NCBI GenBank assembly: GCA_023450085.1
Contig: JAEXHI010000031.1
Coordinates: 1-64,000, forward strand
Length of the DNA: 64,000 nucleotides
Source of the DNA: Bacteroidota bacterium
GTDB taxonomy: Bacteria > Bacteroidota > Bacteroidia > Sphingobacteriales > Sphingobacteriaceae
Direction of reading: 5' to 3'
Positions 51,913 through 60,617 of this stretch are shown piece after piece. The notes below the pieces were generated by a model, which had not been told where the DNA came from, ran no database searches, and saw only the letters and a program-made list of their open reading frames with translations. Numbering within the stretch: position 1 is the stretch's first letter; each line of letters starts with the position of its first letter. Made by a program: the position numbers and the translations under genes.

Positions 51913-53877
51913 TTAAACAGGCAACCTATTCAGTTCAATATCGTCTGGACTTACGAAAATCAACGGTACTTTTTCTACATCAACGTAGCTTGAATCTAAA
52001 CCAAAACTGGTTACTTCAGACAAGCTCAACTTTTTGAGGATAAAATAGTAGTCCATGATGGTTTCTTCGTAGAAGCTCAAATTGGTAAACTTACTAAGAT
52101 GCTTTTCAAGCAGTATGAATCTAAAATCGCCTGCAATCTTGTGCTTATTTAGGGAGGTATACTGACTGGTAATATCTACTTCACCGTTCTTCACCAATTC
52201 TTCAACCACTTTACGGTATAATAGGTTTACACGCTGCTCAATCCTGAAACCAAGCTTAAAGTCAATTCTGATCAATTTTCCAGGAATCAAGAACTCTACT
52301 TTGTAATCCATCGTATAAGGCTCATCCATTACATCAACGTGCACCAGCCAATAAACATCGGCTCGCTTAGGTTCTTTTTGAATGATGGAATAAACAATCT
52401 TCGATTCTATCTCAGTTTTGAAATTGGCGCTGGTTAAATACACCAATTGAGAAGAGAATTTTGGTACCGAAGTATCGTTACTTAGTTCTTTGATGATGTC
52501 ATAGTAATCCTCGATCTCCACATATTTCACAAATCTATTCTTGATTTTTCTAGAGGCATACCAAGTCCACATCACACTAAGCAGCACCATACTAATCAAC
52601 AATGTTACCCAGCCACCATGTACAAATTTTGCCATGTTACCCACCAAGAAAGCAAGCTCGATAGCCATATAAATGGCTACAAAAATTGCAATCAGGTATT
52701 TTGGAAATTTCTTCCTTAACATGTATACCGCCACTAAAATGGTGGTCATTAAAAAGGTAAGGTTAATGGCCAAACCATAAGCTCCCTCCATGTTATCTGA
52801 TTTTTGGAAAACCAGTACAATGATGATACAGCCTATGCAAAGCAACCAATTGATGGAAGGCACATATAACTGACCTTTTTGCACACTTGGATAATTGATA
52901 CGCACTTTTGGCCAAAGATTTAATCTAACCGCCTCTGAAATTAAAGTAAACGATCCAGAAATCATGGCCTGCGATGCAATTACCGCCGCTGTAGTGGCCA
53001 AAATTACCAGATAGAGCACCATACTTTCTGGCACCAACTTAAAGAAAGGGTTCGACAGTGCATCGTGCGGATCGTAGCTTCCAGCATTTTTCAACACCCA
53101 AACACCCTGTCCTAAATAGTTAAGGATCAACATCAACTTCACAAAAATCCAGCTAATGCGAATATTATTTCTGCCGCAGTGACCTAAATCACTGTACAAA
53201 GCTTCAGCTCCAGTAGTACAAAGGAAAACCCCACCTAATATCAATAATGCTCCAGGATTAGTCGCCATTAAATGGATGGCATAGTAAGGGTTTAATGCTT
53301 TAAAAATCCAAGGATCGTGAATCACCTGCAATACTCCTATTACGCCTAGCGTACCAAACCAAAACATCATGATGGGACCAAATAGTTTACCTACCAAATT
53401 GGTTCCAAATTGCTGAATGATAAACAAAAGTGCAATGATAGAGATTACAATAGGGATAACCTGTACTTCAGGAAACTTCAATTTCAAACCCTCTATTGCC
53501 GAAGTGACGGTAATACTTGGAGTAATCATCCCATCGGCCAAAAGCGCCGCCCCGCCTATAATTGCAGGAATCACCAGCCATTTAGCCTTTTTACGCACTA
53601 ATGAGTACAGTGAAAAAATACCACCCTCACCTTTATTATCGGCTCGAAGTGTAATGATCACATATTTAATCGTCGTTTGGAGGGTTAAAGTCCAGATGAT
53701 ACAAGACAATGCACCCAATACCAAATCGGGAGTGATATGCTGACCGGTATCGATAACTGATTTAAAAATCGCTTTTAAAGTATAAAGGGGAGATGTCCCT
53801 ATATCACCAAACACTATTCCCAGTGTAACTAATAACCCTCCGGCAGTGAGGGCATTAACGTTTTTATGACTTGACAC
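51913..53877 (-). CDS. kup: Kup-type potassium transporter
   Basis: 654 residues. The N-terminal two thirds hold about 12 membrane helices, and the last 170 residues are a cytosolic domain. Family signatures are GDIGTSPLYTLKAIFKS (core GDIGTSPLYT), ADNKGEGGIFSLYSLV, and TTGAEALYSDLGHCG. Imports potassium, probably with protons. The start is GTG at 53877; no ATG is available before the conserved N-terminus. A TAATTTTG box lies 19 nt upstream. Confidence 0.94.
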   Translation of the reverse strand: MSSHKNVNALTAGGLLVTLGIVFGDIGTSPLYTLKAIFKSVIDTGQHITPDLVLGALSCIIWTLTLQTTIKYVIITLRADNKGEGGIFSLYSLVRKKAKWLVIPAIIGGAALLADGMITPSITVTSAIEGLKLKFPEVQVIPIVISIIALLFIIQQFGTNLVGKLFGPIMMFWFGTLGVIGVLQVIHDPWIFKALNPYYAIHLMATNPGALLILGGVFLCTTGAEALYSDLGHCGRNNIRISWIFVKLMLILNYLGQGVWVLKNAGSYDPHDALSNPFFKLVPESMVLYLVILATTAAVIASQAMISGSFTLISEAVRLNLWPKVRINYPSVQKGQLYVPSINWLLCIGCIIIVLVFQKSDNMEGAYGLAINLTFLMTTILVAVYMLRKKFPKYLIAIFVAIYMAIELAFLVGNMAKFVHGGWVTLLISMVLLSVMWTWYASRKIKNRFVKYVEIEDYYDIIKELSNDTSVPKFSSQLVYLTSANFKTEIESKIVYSIIQKEPKRADVYWLVHVDVMDEPYTMDYKVEFLIPGKLIRIDFKLGFRIEQRVNLLYRKVVEELVKNGEVDITSQYTSLNKHKIAGDFRFILLEKHLSKFTNLSFYEETIMDYYFILKKLSLSEVTSFGLDSSYVDVEKVPLIFVSPDDIELNRLPV

Positions 53878-53896
53878 GTACTTAAAAATTTGACTG

Positions 53897-53904
53897 CAAA
53901 ATTA
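53897..53904 (-). promoter_or_regulatory. -7 promoter element for kup
   Basis: TAATTTTG on the minus strand, 19 nt before the GTG start at 53877. Confidence 0.4.
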
Positions 53905-54054
53905 CATTAAATAATCAGGATAAAAATCTATTTCATTAAAAAGCTGAAACTTATCAAAAATATCAGCTTAAATAGAGGAAATTTCATCTTGTTAAATATT
54001 GTTAAATAATAGAATTACACCGCCTTTTGTTTGAATTCTTTGTTTAATTATTTA

Positions 54055-54062
54055 TATTTTTG
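54055..54062 (+). promoter_or_regulatory. -7 promoter element for the small T9SS cargo
   Basis: TATTTTTG ends 12 nt before the ATG at 54075. A TTG at 54031 lies 21 nt upstream, within the usual -33/-7 spacing. Confidence 0.5.
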
Positions 54063-54074
54063 TGAAACATTTTA

Positions 54075-54596
54075 ATGAAAACCAACAGAGTAAAAATAGC
54101 GCTCAATTCCAATATAGTATGCCTTACGGCGATGCTGTTACTCATGTGCTCTGTGGTTTTTGCTCAAAAAGCGGATACCAGTCGAATTTCCCTAAGGCCA
54201 AAAGCTAAGCCTAACAGCAAATTTCCGGTTATCAAAGGAAGCGTACAACCCTACAGACCAACGGTCTATAACTATCTTCCTTCTGTTGTTCCAACCAACA
54301 ACACCAATGCTCCAGCTAAAGAAAAAAGCGAGAAAAACCTTACTATCCTCAAAATTTATCCAAATCCAGTAGTAGAGCAGCTCAATATCAACCTACGATT
54401 GGAAAAGGAAACCAATTTATCTATCAAAATTACCGACTTATTAGGTAACGACATTATAACGCTTGCCAACGAGCGATTACCTCACGGCGAACACACCAAA
54501 ACCTACAACATGCCTTCTAAATTAAATGCTGGCATTTATTTCCTTCGAATTATGGCCGGTGGCGAACCTGTCATTAAAAGGATATCAGTACTCTAA
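54075..54596 (+). CDS. Small T9SS type A cargo protein
   Basis: 173 residues. The signal segment (about 12-30, ending VFAQ) is followed by a Pro/Lys-rich linker (30-90), and then a T9SS type A sorting domain fills the rest (ILKIYPNPVVEQLNINL, LLGNDIITL, LNAGIYFLRIMAGGE, IKRISVL). The protein is almost only signal peptide plus sorting domain, with no catalytic domain. It might be a short surface peptide carrier or adaptor; function unknown. Confidence 0.85.
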   Translation: MKTNRVKIALNSNIVCLTAMLLLMCSVVFAQKADTSRISLRPKAKPNSKFPVIKGSVQPYRPTVYNYLPSVVPTNNTNAPAKEKSEKNLTILKIYPNPVVEQLNINLRLEKETNLSIKITDLLGNDIITLANERLPHGEHTKTYNMPSKLNAGIYFLRIMAGGEPVIKRISVL

Positions 54597-54614
54597 TATC
54601 AATTTTTCTTTTGT

Positions 54615-54622
54615 TAATTTTG
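54615..54622 (+). promoter_or_regulatory. -7 promoter element for the FAH-family gene
   Basis: TAATTTTG ends 4 nt before the ATG at 54627, the same geometry as four other genes in the window. Confidence 0.5.
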
Positions 54623-54626
54623 CAAG

Positions 54627-55238
54627 ATGAAGATCATTGCAATAGGCAGAAATTATGCCGCACATGCCGCAGAACTTAATAATGCCATCCCAACCAAGCC
54701 TATCATTTTTTTAAAACCTGATACTGCTGTTTTAAAAGACAATAAGCCTTTTTACATTCCTAGCTTTTCTAATGATGTACATTATGAATTAGAAATTGTA
54801 TTGAAGGTTTGTAAAGAAGGCAAACATATTTCTGAAAAATTTGCAGCCAATTACTATGATGAAATTGGTTTAGGCGTTGATTTCACTGCTAGAGACATCC
54901 AAGCAGAACATAAAGAAAAAGGATTACCTTGGGAACTTGCCAAAGCCTTTGACAATTCTGCAGTGGTAAGCAACTTTTTGCCAAAAAGCGACTACAGCAA
55001 CTTATACGATCTGAAGTTTGAGCTTCAAAAAAATGGCGAAACCAAACAATTAGGACATACTGCAAACCTTTTGTTTTCGTTTGAAAAGATTATCTCCTTT
55101 GTTTCGCAATACATCACCCTTAAAAAAGGCGACCTTATTTTTACTGGAACGCCAGAAGGTGTAGGAAGAGTGGACCAAGGTGATAGATTAGAAGCCTGGC
55201 TTGAAGGCAAACAACTCCTTAATTTTGAAATAAAATAA
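54627..55238 (+). CDS. Fumarylacetoacetate hydrolase-family protein
   Basis: 203 residues, the short FAH form. Metal-binding acidic residues are visible in HYELEIVLKV (Glu pair) and in GLGVDFTARDIQ (Asp). The active-site segments KPIIFLKPDTAV and LIFTGTPEGVGRV are typical. Members act on C-C bonds of oxo acids (acylpyruvase, oxaloacetate decarboxylase and others); the exact substrate cannot be told. The M23 peptidase gene starts 3 bp downstream, so they are probably cotranscribed. Confidence 0.88.
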   Translation: MKIIAIGRNYAAHAAELNNAIPTKPIIFLKPDTAVLKDNKPFYIPSFSNDVHYELEIVLKVCKEGKHISEKFAANYYDEIGLGVDFTARDIQAEHKEKGLPWELAKAFDNSAVVSNFLPKSDYSNLYDLKFELQKNGETKQLGHTANLLFSFEKIISFVSQYITLKKGDLIFTGTPEGVGRVDQGDRLEAWLEGKQLLNFEIK

Positions 55239-55241
55239 AAG

Positions 55242-56969
55242 ATGCGCCATTACATTACCTATTTAGCTGCTGTTTTTACGGTATTACTTTCCTTCAATTC
55301 AAAAGCTCAACAAACCTACAGTAATAACACCTATCCTTTAACAGATTTTAGGTCGCCGTTGGATATAGAACCACCAGCTTTAGCAGGTTCTTTTGGAGAG
55401 TTACGAGCTAACCATTTCCACTCGGGCATTGACTTTAGAACCAATCAACGGATAGGTTACCCAGTTTATGCACCAGCAGATGGCTTTATCTCTCGTTTGA
55501 GGGTACAAAATAGTGGCTTCGGCTTGGCGCTTTATATTAACCATCCAAATGGATATACCACCGTTTACGGACACTTATCTAGGTTTAATCCCAAAATAGC
55601 GCAAATTGTAAAGAACATTCAATACAAAAAGCAGTCATATGAGATCGACGAATTTCCAACAGCCGACCTTATTCCTGTTAGAAAAGGTGAAGTAATTGCT
55701 TACACGGGTAATACAGGTAGTTCTGGGGGACCACACCTACATTTCGAAATAAGAGACTCCAAAACTGAAGCGACTATCAATCCTCAGTTACTAGGGATAA
55801 GTATTCCTGATGATATTCCTCCGGTAATACACGCCATGTACGTTTATCGCTTAAACGGAAAACCTTTTAACGAATTCACCCCTAAACAATACTTTCAAGT
55901 TACAGGCGGCAAAGGAACCTACAAACTTAATCAGGTAAGCACCATCCACTTAAGTGGCGAAGTTGGTTTTGCTATTGTGGCTAACGACAGACATAACGGA
56001 GCATCAGGCAACAATGGCGTATATTCTATCGAACTTGCGGTTGATGATATTACCGTTTACACTTCTGCTTTAGAACGCTTCACCTTTGATAATAGCAAGG
56101 CCATTAATTCACATATTGATTACCCTACTTATTTGCGTACGAAACAGAGCATTCAAAAAAGCTTTGTAGATCCCGGAAATCCATTACAGATTTATTTCAA
56201 CCTCGTAAATAACGGTCGTATCACCTTTAATGATGGCAAGCTACATACTGTTAAATATACCATTACAGATGCCAGAGGAAATAAAAGCACCTTAGCATTT
56301 AATGTGCTCGCTGATCCGAAAGCAGTGATCAACACTCCTGATTTACCTGCAGGCACTCTATTTGGCTACAACAAACAAAATGAATTTGGCAATAATGAGG
56401 TAAAGATAATCCTACCTAAAGGCACTCTGTACAATGACCTTAATTTCATTTACAAAAAAACAGCTAAGCCGCAGCAAAATGCTTTTTCTGAGACTCACAA
56501 CATTCAAAATAGCTTTACACCTTTACATACTGGTTTTGAACTTTGGATAAAGGCCGATAGTTCCCTAACCAAATACCAAAATAAAGCACTCATTGTCAAC
56601 AGCGGCCGATCATCGCAAGGTGGGTATTTTGAAAATGGCTGGGTAAAAGCCAAACCGCGCAATTTCGGTAGCTTTTTTATTGCCATTGACACCATTGCTC
56701 CCAACATTGTTCCGATAAATATTGCCGATGGTAAAAACATGGCTGGTATCAGTAAAATGAGCTTTAGAATAAGCGACAACCTTTCAGGCATCAAAAGCTT
56801 TAACGGCTACATAGATGGGAAATGGGTATTGATGGAGTTTGACACCAAAACAGCCAGCCTTTGGCATAACTTTGATGAAAAGACAAGCACCGGTAAACAT
56901 ACCTTTGAATTGCTTGTTGTTGATATGAAAGACAATACAAAGAGATACGCTATTGAATTTTACAAGTAA
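55242..56969 (+). CDS. M23-family metallopeptidase
   Basis: 575 residues. The signal peptide (about 1-22, ending SKAQ) is followed directly by a LytM domain with metal ligands in HFHSGIDFRT (His60, Asp64) and HLHFEIRD (around residue 166). The C-terminal 370 residues are beta-rich Ig-like segments (LHTVKYTITDARGNKSTL). Probably a periplasmic peptidoglycan endopeptidase acting on cross-links during growth. All four zinc-site positions look intact, so it is unlikely to be a non-catalytic EnvC-like protein. Confidence 0.9.
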   Translation: MRHYITYLAAVFTVLLSFNSKAQQTYSNNTYPLTDFRSPLDIEPPALAGSFGELRANHFHSGIDFRTNQRIGYPVYAPADGFISRLRVQNSGFGLALYINHPNGYTTVYGHLSRFNPKIAQIVKNIQYKKQSYEIDEFPTADLIPVRKGEVIAYTGNTGSSGGPHLHFEIRDSKTEATINPQLLGISIPDDIPPVIHAMYVYRLNGKPFNEFTPKQYFQVTGGKGTYKLNQVSTIHLSGEVGFAIVANDRHNGASGNNGVYSIELAVDDITVYTSALERFTFDNSKAINSHIDYPTYLRTKQSIQKSFVDPGNPLQIYFNLVNNGRITFNDGKLHTVKYTITDARGNKSTLAFNVLADPKAVINTPDLPAGTLFGYNKQNEFGNNEVKIILPKGTLYNDLNFIYKKTAKPQQNAFSETHNIQNSFTPLHTGFELWIKADSSLTKYQNKALIVNSGRSSQGGYFENGWVKAKPRNFGSFFIAIDTIAPNIVPINIADGKNMAGISKMSFRISDNLSGIKSFNGYIDGKWVLMEFDTKTASLWHNFDEKTSTGKHTFELLVVDMKDNTKRYAIEFYK

Positions 56970-57005
56970 TTAATCACGATTTACATCATTCAACCATTAA
57001 AAAAT

Positions 57006-57467
57006 ATGAGCACATTAAAAGAAGGCGATAAAGCGCCTGCATTTTCTGCAAAAGACCAAAATGGAAACACCGTTACCCTTGACCAGTTTAAGGGCAAAAA
57101 AGTGGTTTTATATTTTTATCCAAAGGATGATACTCCAGGTTGTACTGCAGAGGCTTGTGATTTCAGAGACAACTACCAAGGTTTACAAGCTCAAGGCATT
57201 GAAGTACTTGGCGTAAGTGTAGACGACGAAAAATCACACCAAAAATTCATCACAAAACACAGCTTACCGTTTACCCTTTTAGCGGATACAGATAAAAACA
57301 TTGTGGAAGCTTACGGCGTTTGGGGCGAAAAAAACATGTATGGCAAAAAATATATGGGAACCAATCGTGCTACCTTCGTGATTGACGAACAAGGTAACAT
57401 TGCCCATATCATCAAAAAAGTAGATACTAAAAATTCTACCGCTCAGGTATTAGAATTGTTAAAGTAG
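57006..57467 (+). CDS. bcp: Thioredoxin-dependent thiol peroxidase (Bcp)
   Basis: 153 residues, full length for Bcp/PrxQ. Reduces hydrogen and organic peroxides. The peroxidatic Cys46 and resolving Cys51 are in DDTPGCTAEACDFRD. The segments LYFYPKDDTPG and GTNRATFVID are typical. The start lies 36 bp behind the M23 gene. A 33-nt palindrome 24 bp after the stop may act as terminator. Confidence 0.95.
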   Translation: MSTLKEGDKAPAFSAKDQNGNTVTLDQFKGKKVVLYFYPKDDTPGCTAEACDFRDNYQGLQAQGIEVLGVSVDDEKSHQKFITKHSLPFTLLADTDKNIVEAYGVWGEKNMYGKKYMGTNRATFVIDEQGNIAHIIKKVDTKNSTAQVLELLK

Positions 57468-57491
57468 TTTTTAAAGGCTTACGAAGATTAT

Positions 57492-57524
57492 AGACTTACG
57501 AAGTTTTCAAAACTTCGTAAGTCT
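57492..57524. repeat. 33-nt palindrome, fourth copy
   Basis: AGACTTACGAAGTTT, loop TCA, then AAACTTCGTAAGTCT. It matches the palindromes in the 11.3-11.9 kb cluster except for a paired C-to-T and G-to-A change that keeps the stem. It is placed after bcp, where it could serve as a terminator. Confidence 0.75.
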
Positions 57525-57592
57525 TACCTCACTATTCAAAGACACCCCGCCCTTCGGGCACCCCTCTAAAGTGGGGAATTACACAGCGCATA

Positions 57593-57622
57593 AAAAAATC
57601 CCTTCCAAAAATTGGAAAGGAT
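57593..57622 (-). terminator. Terminator of the collagen/PorP/OmpA operon
   Basis: AATCCCTTCC and GGAAAGGATT pair with one mismatch around a short loop. On the minus strand it is followed by seven T. It lies 25 bp beyond the stop of the OmpA-type gene. Confidence 0.75.
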
Positions 57623-57646
57623 TTCAGATTTATGTGTGTATTTAAG

Positions 57647-59626
57647 TTAGTTCATTAACTGTCTGTCATTTTTAACCAAAGCCATTACCGGTGTAACCTT
57701 TACTATTTTAAATTCAGTACGGCGGTTAAGCTGATGCTGTGCTTCGGTACATTTAACCCCATCAGCACACTTGTTAAGCAATTCACTTTCACCTTTACCA
57801 ATAGCCGTCAATCGGTCCGCAGCCACTCCTTTGTTCACTAAATAATCCATAGCACTATTAGCTCTCTTTTCAGATAGCCATTGATTGTACGCTGCTTTAC
57901 CTCTGGCATCTGTATGGGCAACAAGCTCCATTTTCACATTAGGCATATTTATCATAAAGGCATTTACTTTATTCAGGTCTCCTACCGCATCTGCCCTAAT
58001 GTTCCATTTATTAAAGTCGTAAAAGATGTTATTAAGCCTTACGGTAAAAACATCCTTGGCTCTTTCCAACTCAAATTTAATATCATAAATGGTGGATTGA
58101 TTAATGCCCTTGGTCGAGATTTCTCCTGTTTGACTGGTAAAATATTGCTGAGGATTACCTTTAACCATATAATCGGTTTCCTTATCCAAAGTGAACGCAA
58201 ACTTCCCATTTGCATCAGAAAGAACAGTACTTTGAGTTCCCTTATCTTTGTTAATTAACAGAATTTCTAAACCAGCAATAGGTTGGTTAGTGCCTTTTTC
58301 AACCACAGCACCGTTAACCGCGTAAATTTTTTCTTGAGATTTTGGCTCAGCTTTAATCCCTGTAGCAAATCTATAAATATCATCTAAACCAACACCCCCG
58401 TTTCTATTACTCGAGAGGTAGCCAGTTTTATTATCGTCGTTAAACATTACCCCAAAATCATCTTTTGGCGAATTAAGTGGTGCCCTTAAGTTTTCTACAT
58501 CCTTAAAGCTATTGCGACTTCCTATGGCCGAAAAAATATCCAAACCACCCATTCCAATGTGTCCCCTTGAAGCAAAATAGAATTTTCCATCACTTCTAAC
58601 TGTTGGGAAAACATCATCTTGAGGACTATTGATTTGATCACCACAATTTACCGGCTGACTCCAACTTCCATTTGGCAATTTTTCACTATAGTACAAATCC
58701 ATACCGCCAAAACCACCAGGCATATCAGAAGCAAAATACAAAAGCTTTCCATCAGGTGACAACGCTGGATGCTGTACCGAAAAAGCACCTCCACTATTGA
58801 AAGGTAACTTATCCTTTTCTATCCACTCATCTCCTTTTTTTACCGCAATTAATAAATATTGCTTTCCTACTTCTCCCAGTTTTGCCTTCTTATTGCTAGC
58901 TAAAACTGATCTGGTAAAAATAAGCGTATCCAAGCTTGGATATACCGCAACTGGTCCGCTATGAAAACCTTTGTTGATAGAACCTTTTAAAATGTCGACT
59001 TGCTTAGAAGAAGGCGTGGCACTATATATTTTCAGATAAGGATTACCCGTCCATCCATAAACCTCTTGTCCTTTTTTATTTTTTTGCCAGCGATCAGAAA
59101 TAAAGAGAATTTTAGAACCAAATTTAGCTGGGCTAAAATCAGAATTTTCTGAGTTAAGACCAATTTCACTTTCCACTGAAGCTCCAATATCAGGGTTTTC
59201 GGCCCACATTTTTGCTACGCCGCAAATATTAGCTTGCTTTTCCGCTTCTTTGGCTTGTGCCGGATTCTTTTGTCCCCAAGTAGTGTAGTTGCTAGCCGCC
59301 TCATCAAACTTCCCATTTTGCTTTAAGGCATCCGCTAAATATTTGTAGTTATCTGCTGATGCGTCAGGATAGGTTAATGTTTTCTTATACCAAATTTCGG
59401 CAGCTTCTGTGTTATTGATAAATCTATAGCAGCTGGCAATTTTTTGGGCTACGTCCATGCTAGGATTGGTTTTCATGATCTTGTCATAAATCTCAAGCGC
59501 ATATTTGTAATCAAGTTGCCTGTAAAGCTTATCGGCTTCCTTTATATCATCAGAAAACAATACCGAGGGCAGGAGATAAACAAGCAAGAAAAGGACCGCA
59601 ACCCTTAAAAACTTTTTAATTTTCAT
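57647..59626 (-). CDS. TPR/PD40/OmpA-type T9SS-associated protein (PorE-like)
   Basis: 659 residues. The signal peptide (about 1-25) is followed by TPR-like helices (25-140), WD40-like PD40 repeats (about 165-420; HPALSPDGKLLYFASDMPGG, cores SPDGKLLYFAS and RSDGKFYFASRG), and a carboxypeptidase-regulatory-like beta domain (about 430-520). A C-terminal OmpA domain follows (about 530-650; VELVAHTDARG-like ELVAHTDARGKAAYN and LSEKRANSAMDYLV) that binds peptidoglycan. This layout equals PorE and the OmpA partners found next to PorP/SprF genes. Last gene of a four-gene unit; it probably anchors the PorP/adhesin assembly to the cell wall. Confidence 0.9.
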   Translation of the reverse strand: MKIKKFLRVAVLFLLVYLLPSVLFSDDIKEADKLYRQLDYKYALEIYDKIMKTNPSMDVAQKIASCYRFINNTEAAEIWYKKTLTYPDASADNYKYLADALKQNGKFDEAASNYTTWGQKNPAQAKEAEKQANICGVAKMWAENPDIGASVESEIGLNSENSDFSPAKFGSKILFISDRWQKNKKGQEVYGWTGNPYLKIYSATPSSKQVDILKGSINKGFHSGPVAVYPSLDTLIFTRSVLASNKKAKLGEVGKQYLLIAVKKGDEWIEKDKLPFNSGGAFSVQHPALSPDGKLLYFASDMPGGFGGMDLYYSEKLPNGSWSQPVNCGDQINSPQDDVFPTVRSDGKFYFASRGHIGMGGLDIFSAIGSRNSFKDVENLRAPLNSPKDDFGVMFNDDNKTGYLSSNRNGGVGLDDIYRFATGIKAEPKSQEKIYAVNGAVVEKGTNQPIAGLEILLINKDKGTQSTVLSDANGKFAFTLDKETDYMVKGNPQQYFTSQTGEISTKGINQSTIYDIKFELERAKDVFTVRLNNIFYDFNKWNIRADAVGDLNKVNAFMINMPNVKMELVAHTDARGKAAYNQWLSEKRANSAMDYLVNKGVAADRLTAIGKGESELLNKCADGVKCTEAQHQLNRRTEFKIVKVTPVMALVKNDRQLMN

Positions 59627-59638
59627 AGAAACTCTGCG

Positions 59639-60613
59639 TTAGAAGTACCGCGGAGTAGTCAAAGTATTGTTTCTATAGTTTTTCCCAATCACCAATCCTA
59701 AAGATATTTCGTGGCTACCAGATGAATATGAATTTAATTCCGACAAACCGTAATCATATGCATATCCAATCCTAAACTTTTTGGCAACAAAGACTTCAAC
59801 CAATCCAACAAGCGAATTTTGTTGAAAAGTCCCATTTAAATTGTTAGTTTTTTTCCACATATCAACACCCACCCTGTAAGAGCCTCCTATCCACAACACA
59901 TCCTTAAATAAAAAAGATGCGTTTATATCGAAATTACCCATGGTATTGGGGTCATCACGCAACATGAATGAAGGCTTAAACTTCACTTCATCATTAACAT
60001 TAAAAATTGCTCCCGCTGTTAAGAAAATGTGGACAGGTGGTAAAATGACGAATTTTGCTCGCTGATTATTTTTGTTCAAAGCAGTAGTCAACAAGTTATT
60101 CGCCGACAGCCCTGCATAGAAAACGTTATCACTGTAATGTACCCCAATCTTTGCATCAGGAGAGATATAATTTTGCACTCCGCTAAAAGAAGGATCTGTT
60201 TGATCTCCAACAATCGCTTTTTCACTATTTAAAGAAAACTGTACAGCACCAACGCCCACACCAAAACTTAACCTTCCCTCTTCGCCAACAGGCAATCGAT
60301 AAGCATAATTTGCCATTACCGCCGTTTGACCCTGTATCCCTACCCTATCATTTAAAATAGAAAGGCCTAAGCCCACGTTGTTATTATGAAAAAAAGCTCC
60401 GTCTACAATAAGCGATTGTGTAGTGGGCGCTCCTTTTACCCCAACCCATTGGTTGCGGCTAAGAAGGTTAATATTTAGATCTTCCTTATAGCCCGCATAC
60501 GCAGGATTGACCAACAAATTGTTGAACATATATTGACTATAAGTTACCTCATTTTGAGATTTTGCCACAAAAGGGCAAACCAGAATCAAAATTTGGAGCA
60601 AAAATCTCTTCAT
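59639..60613 (-). CDS. PorP/SprF-family outer-membrane protein
   Basis: 324 residues. The signal peptide (1-19) is followed by the family start EVTYSQYMFNNLLVNPAYAG, then alternating beta strands of a 14-strand-type barrel, ending in LGLVIGKNYRNNTLTTPRYF. PorP/SprF proteins serve secretion or anchoring of T9SS cargo with type B C-terminal domains. The gene immediately upstream encodes exactly such a protein, 4 bp away, which makes a dedicated pair likely. Confidence 0.93.
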   Translation of the reverse strand: MKRFLLQILILVCPFVAKSQNEVTYSQYMFNNLLVNPAYAGYKEDLNINLLSRNQWVGVKGAPTTQSLIVDGAFFHNNNVGLGLSILNDRVGIQGQTAVMANYAYRLPVGEEGRLSFGVGVGAVQFSLNSEKAIVGDQTDPSFSGVQNYISPDAKIGVHYSDNVFYAGLSANNLLTTALNKNNQRAKFVILPPVHIFLTAGAIFNVNDEVKFKPSFMLRDDPNTMGNFDINASFLFKDVLWIGGSYRVGVDMWKKTNNLNGTFQQNSLVGLVEVFVAKKFRIGYAYDYGLSELNSYSSGSHEISLGLVIGKNYRNNTLTTPRYF

Positions 60614-60617
60614 TGCT

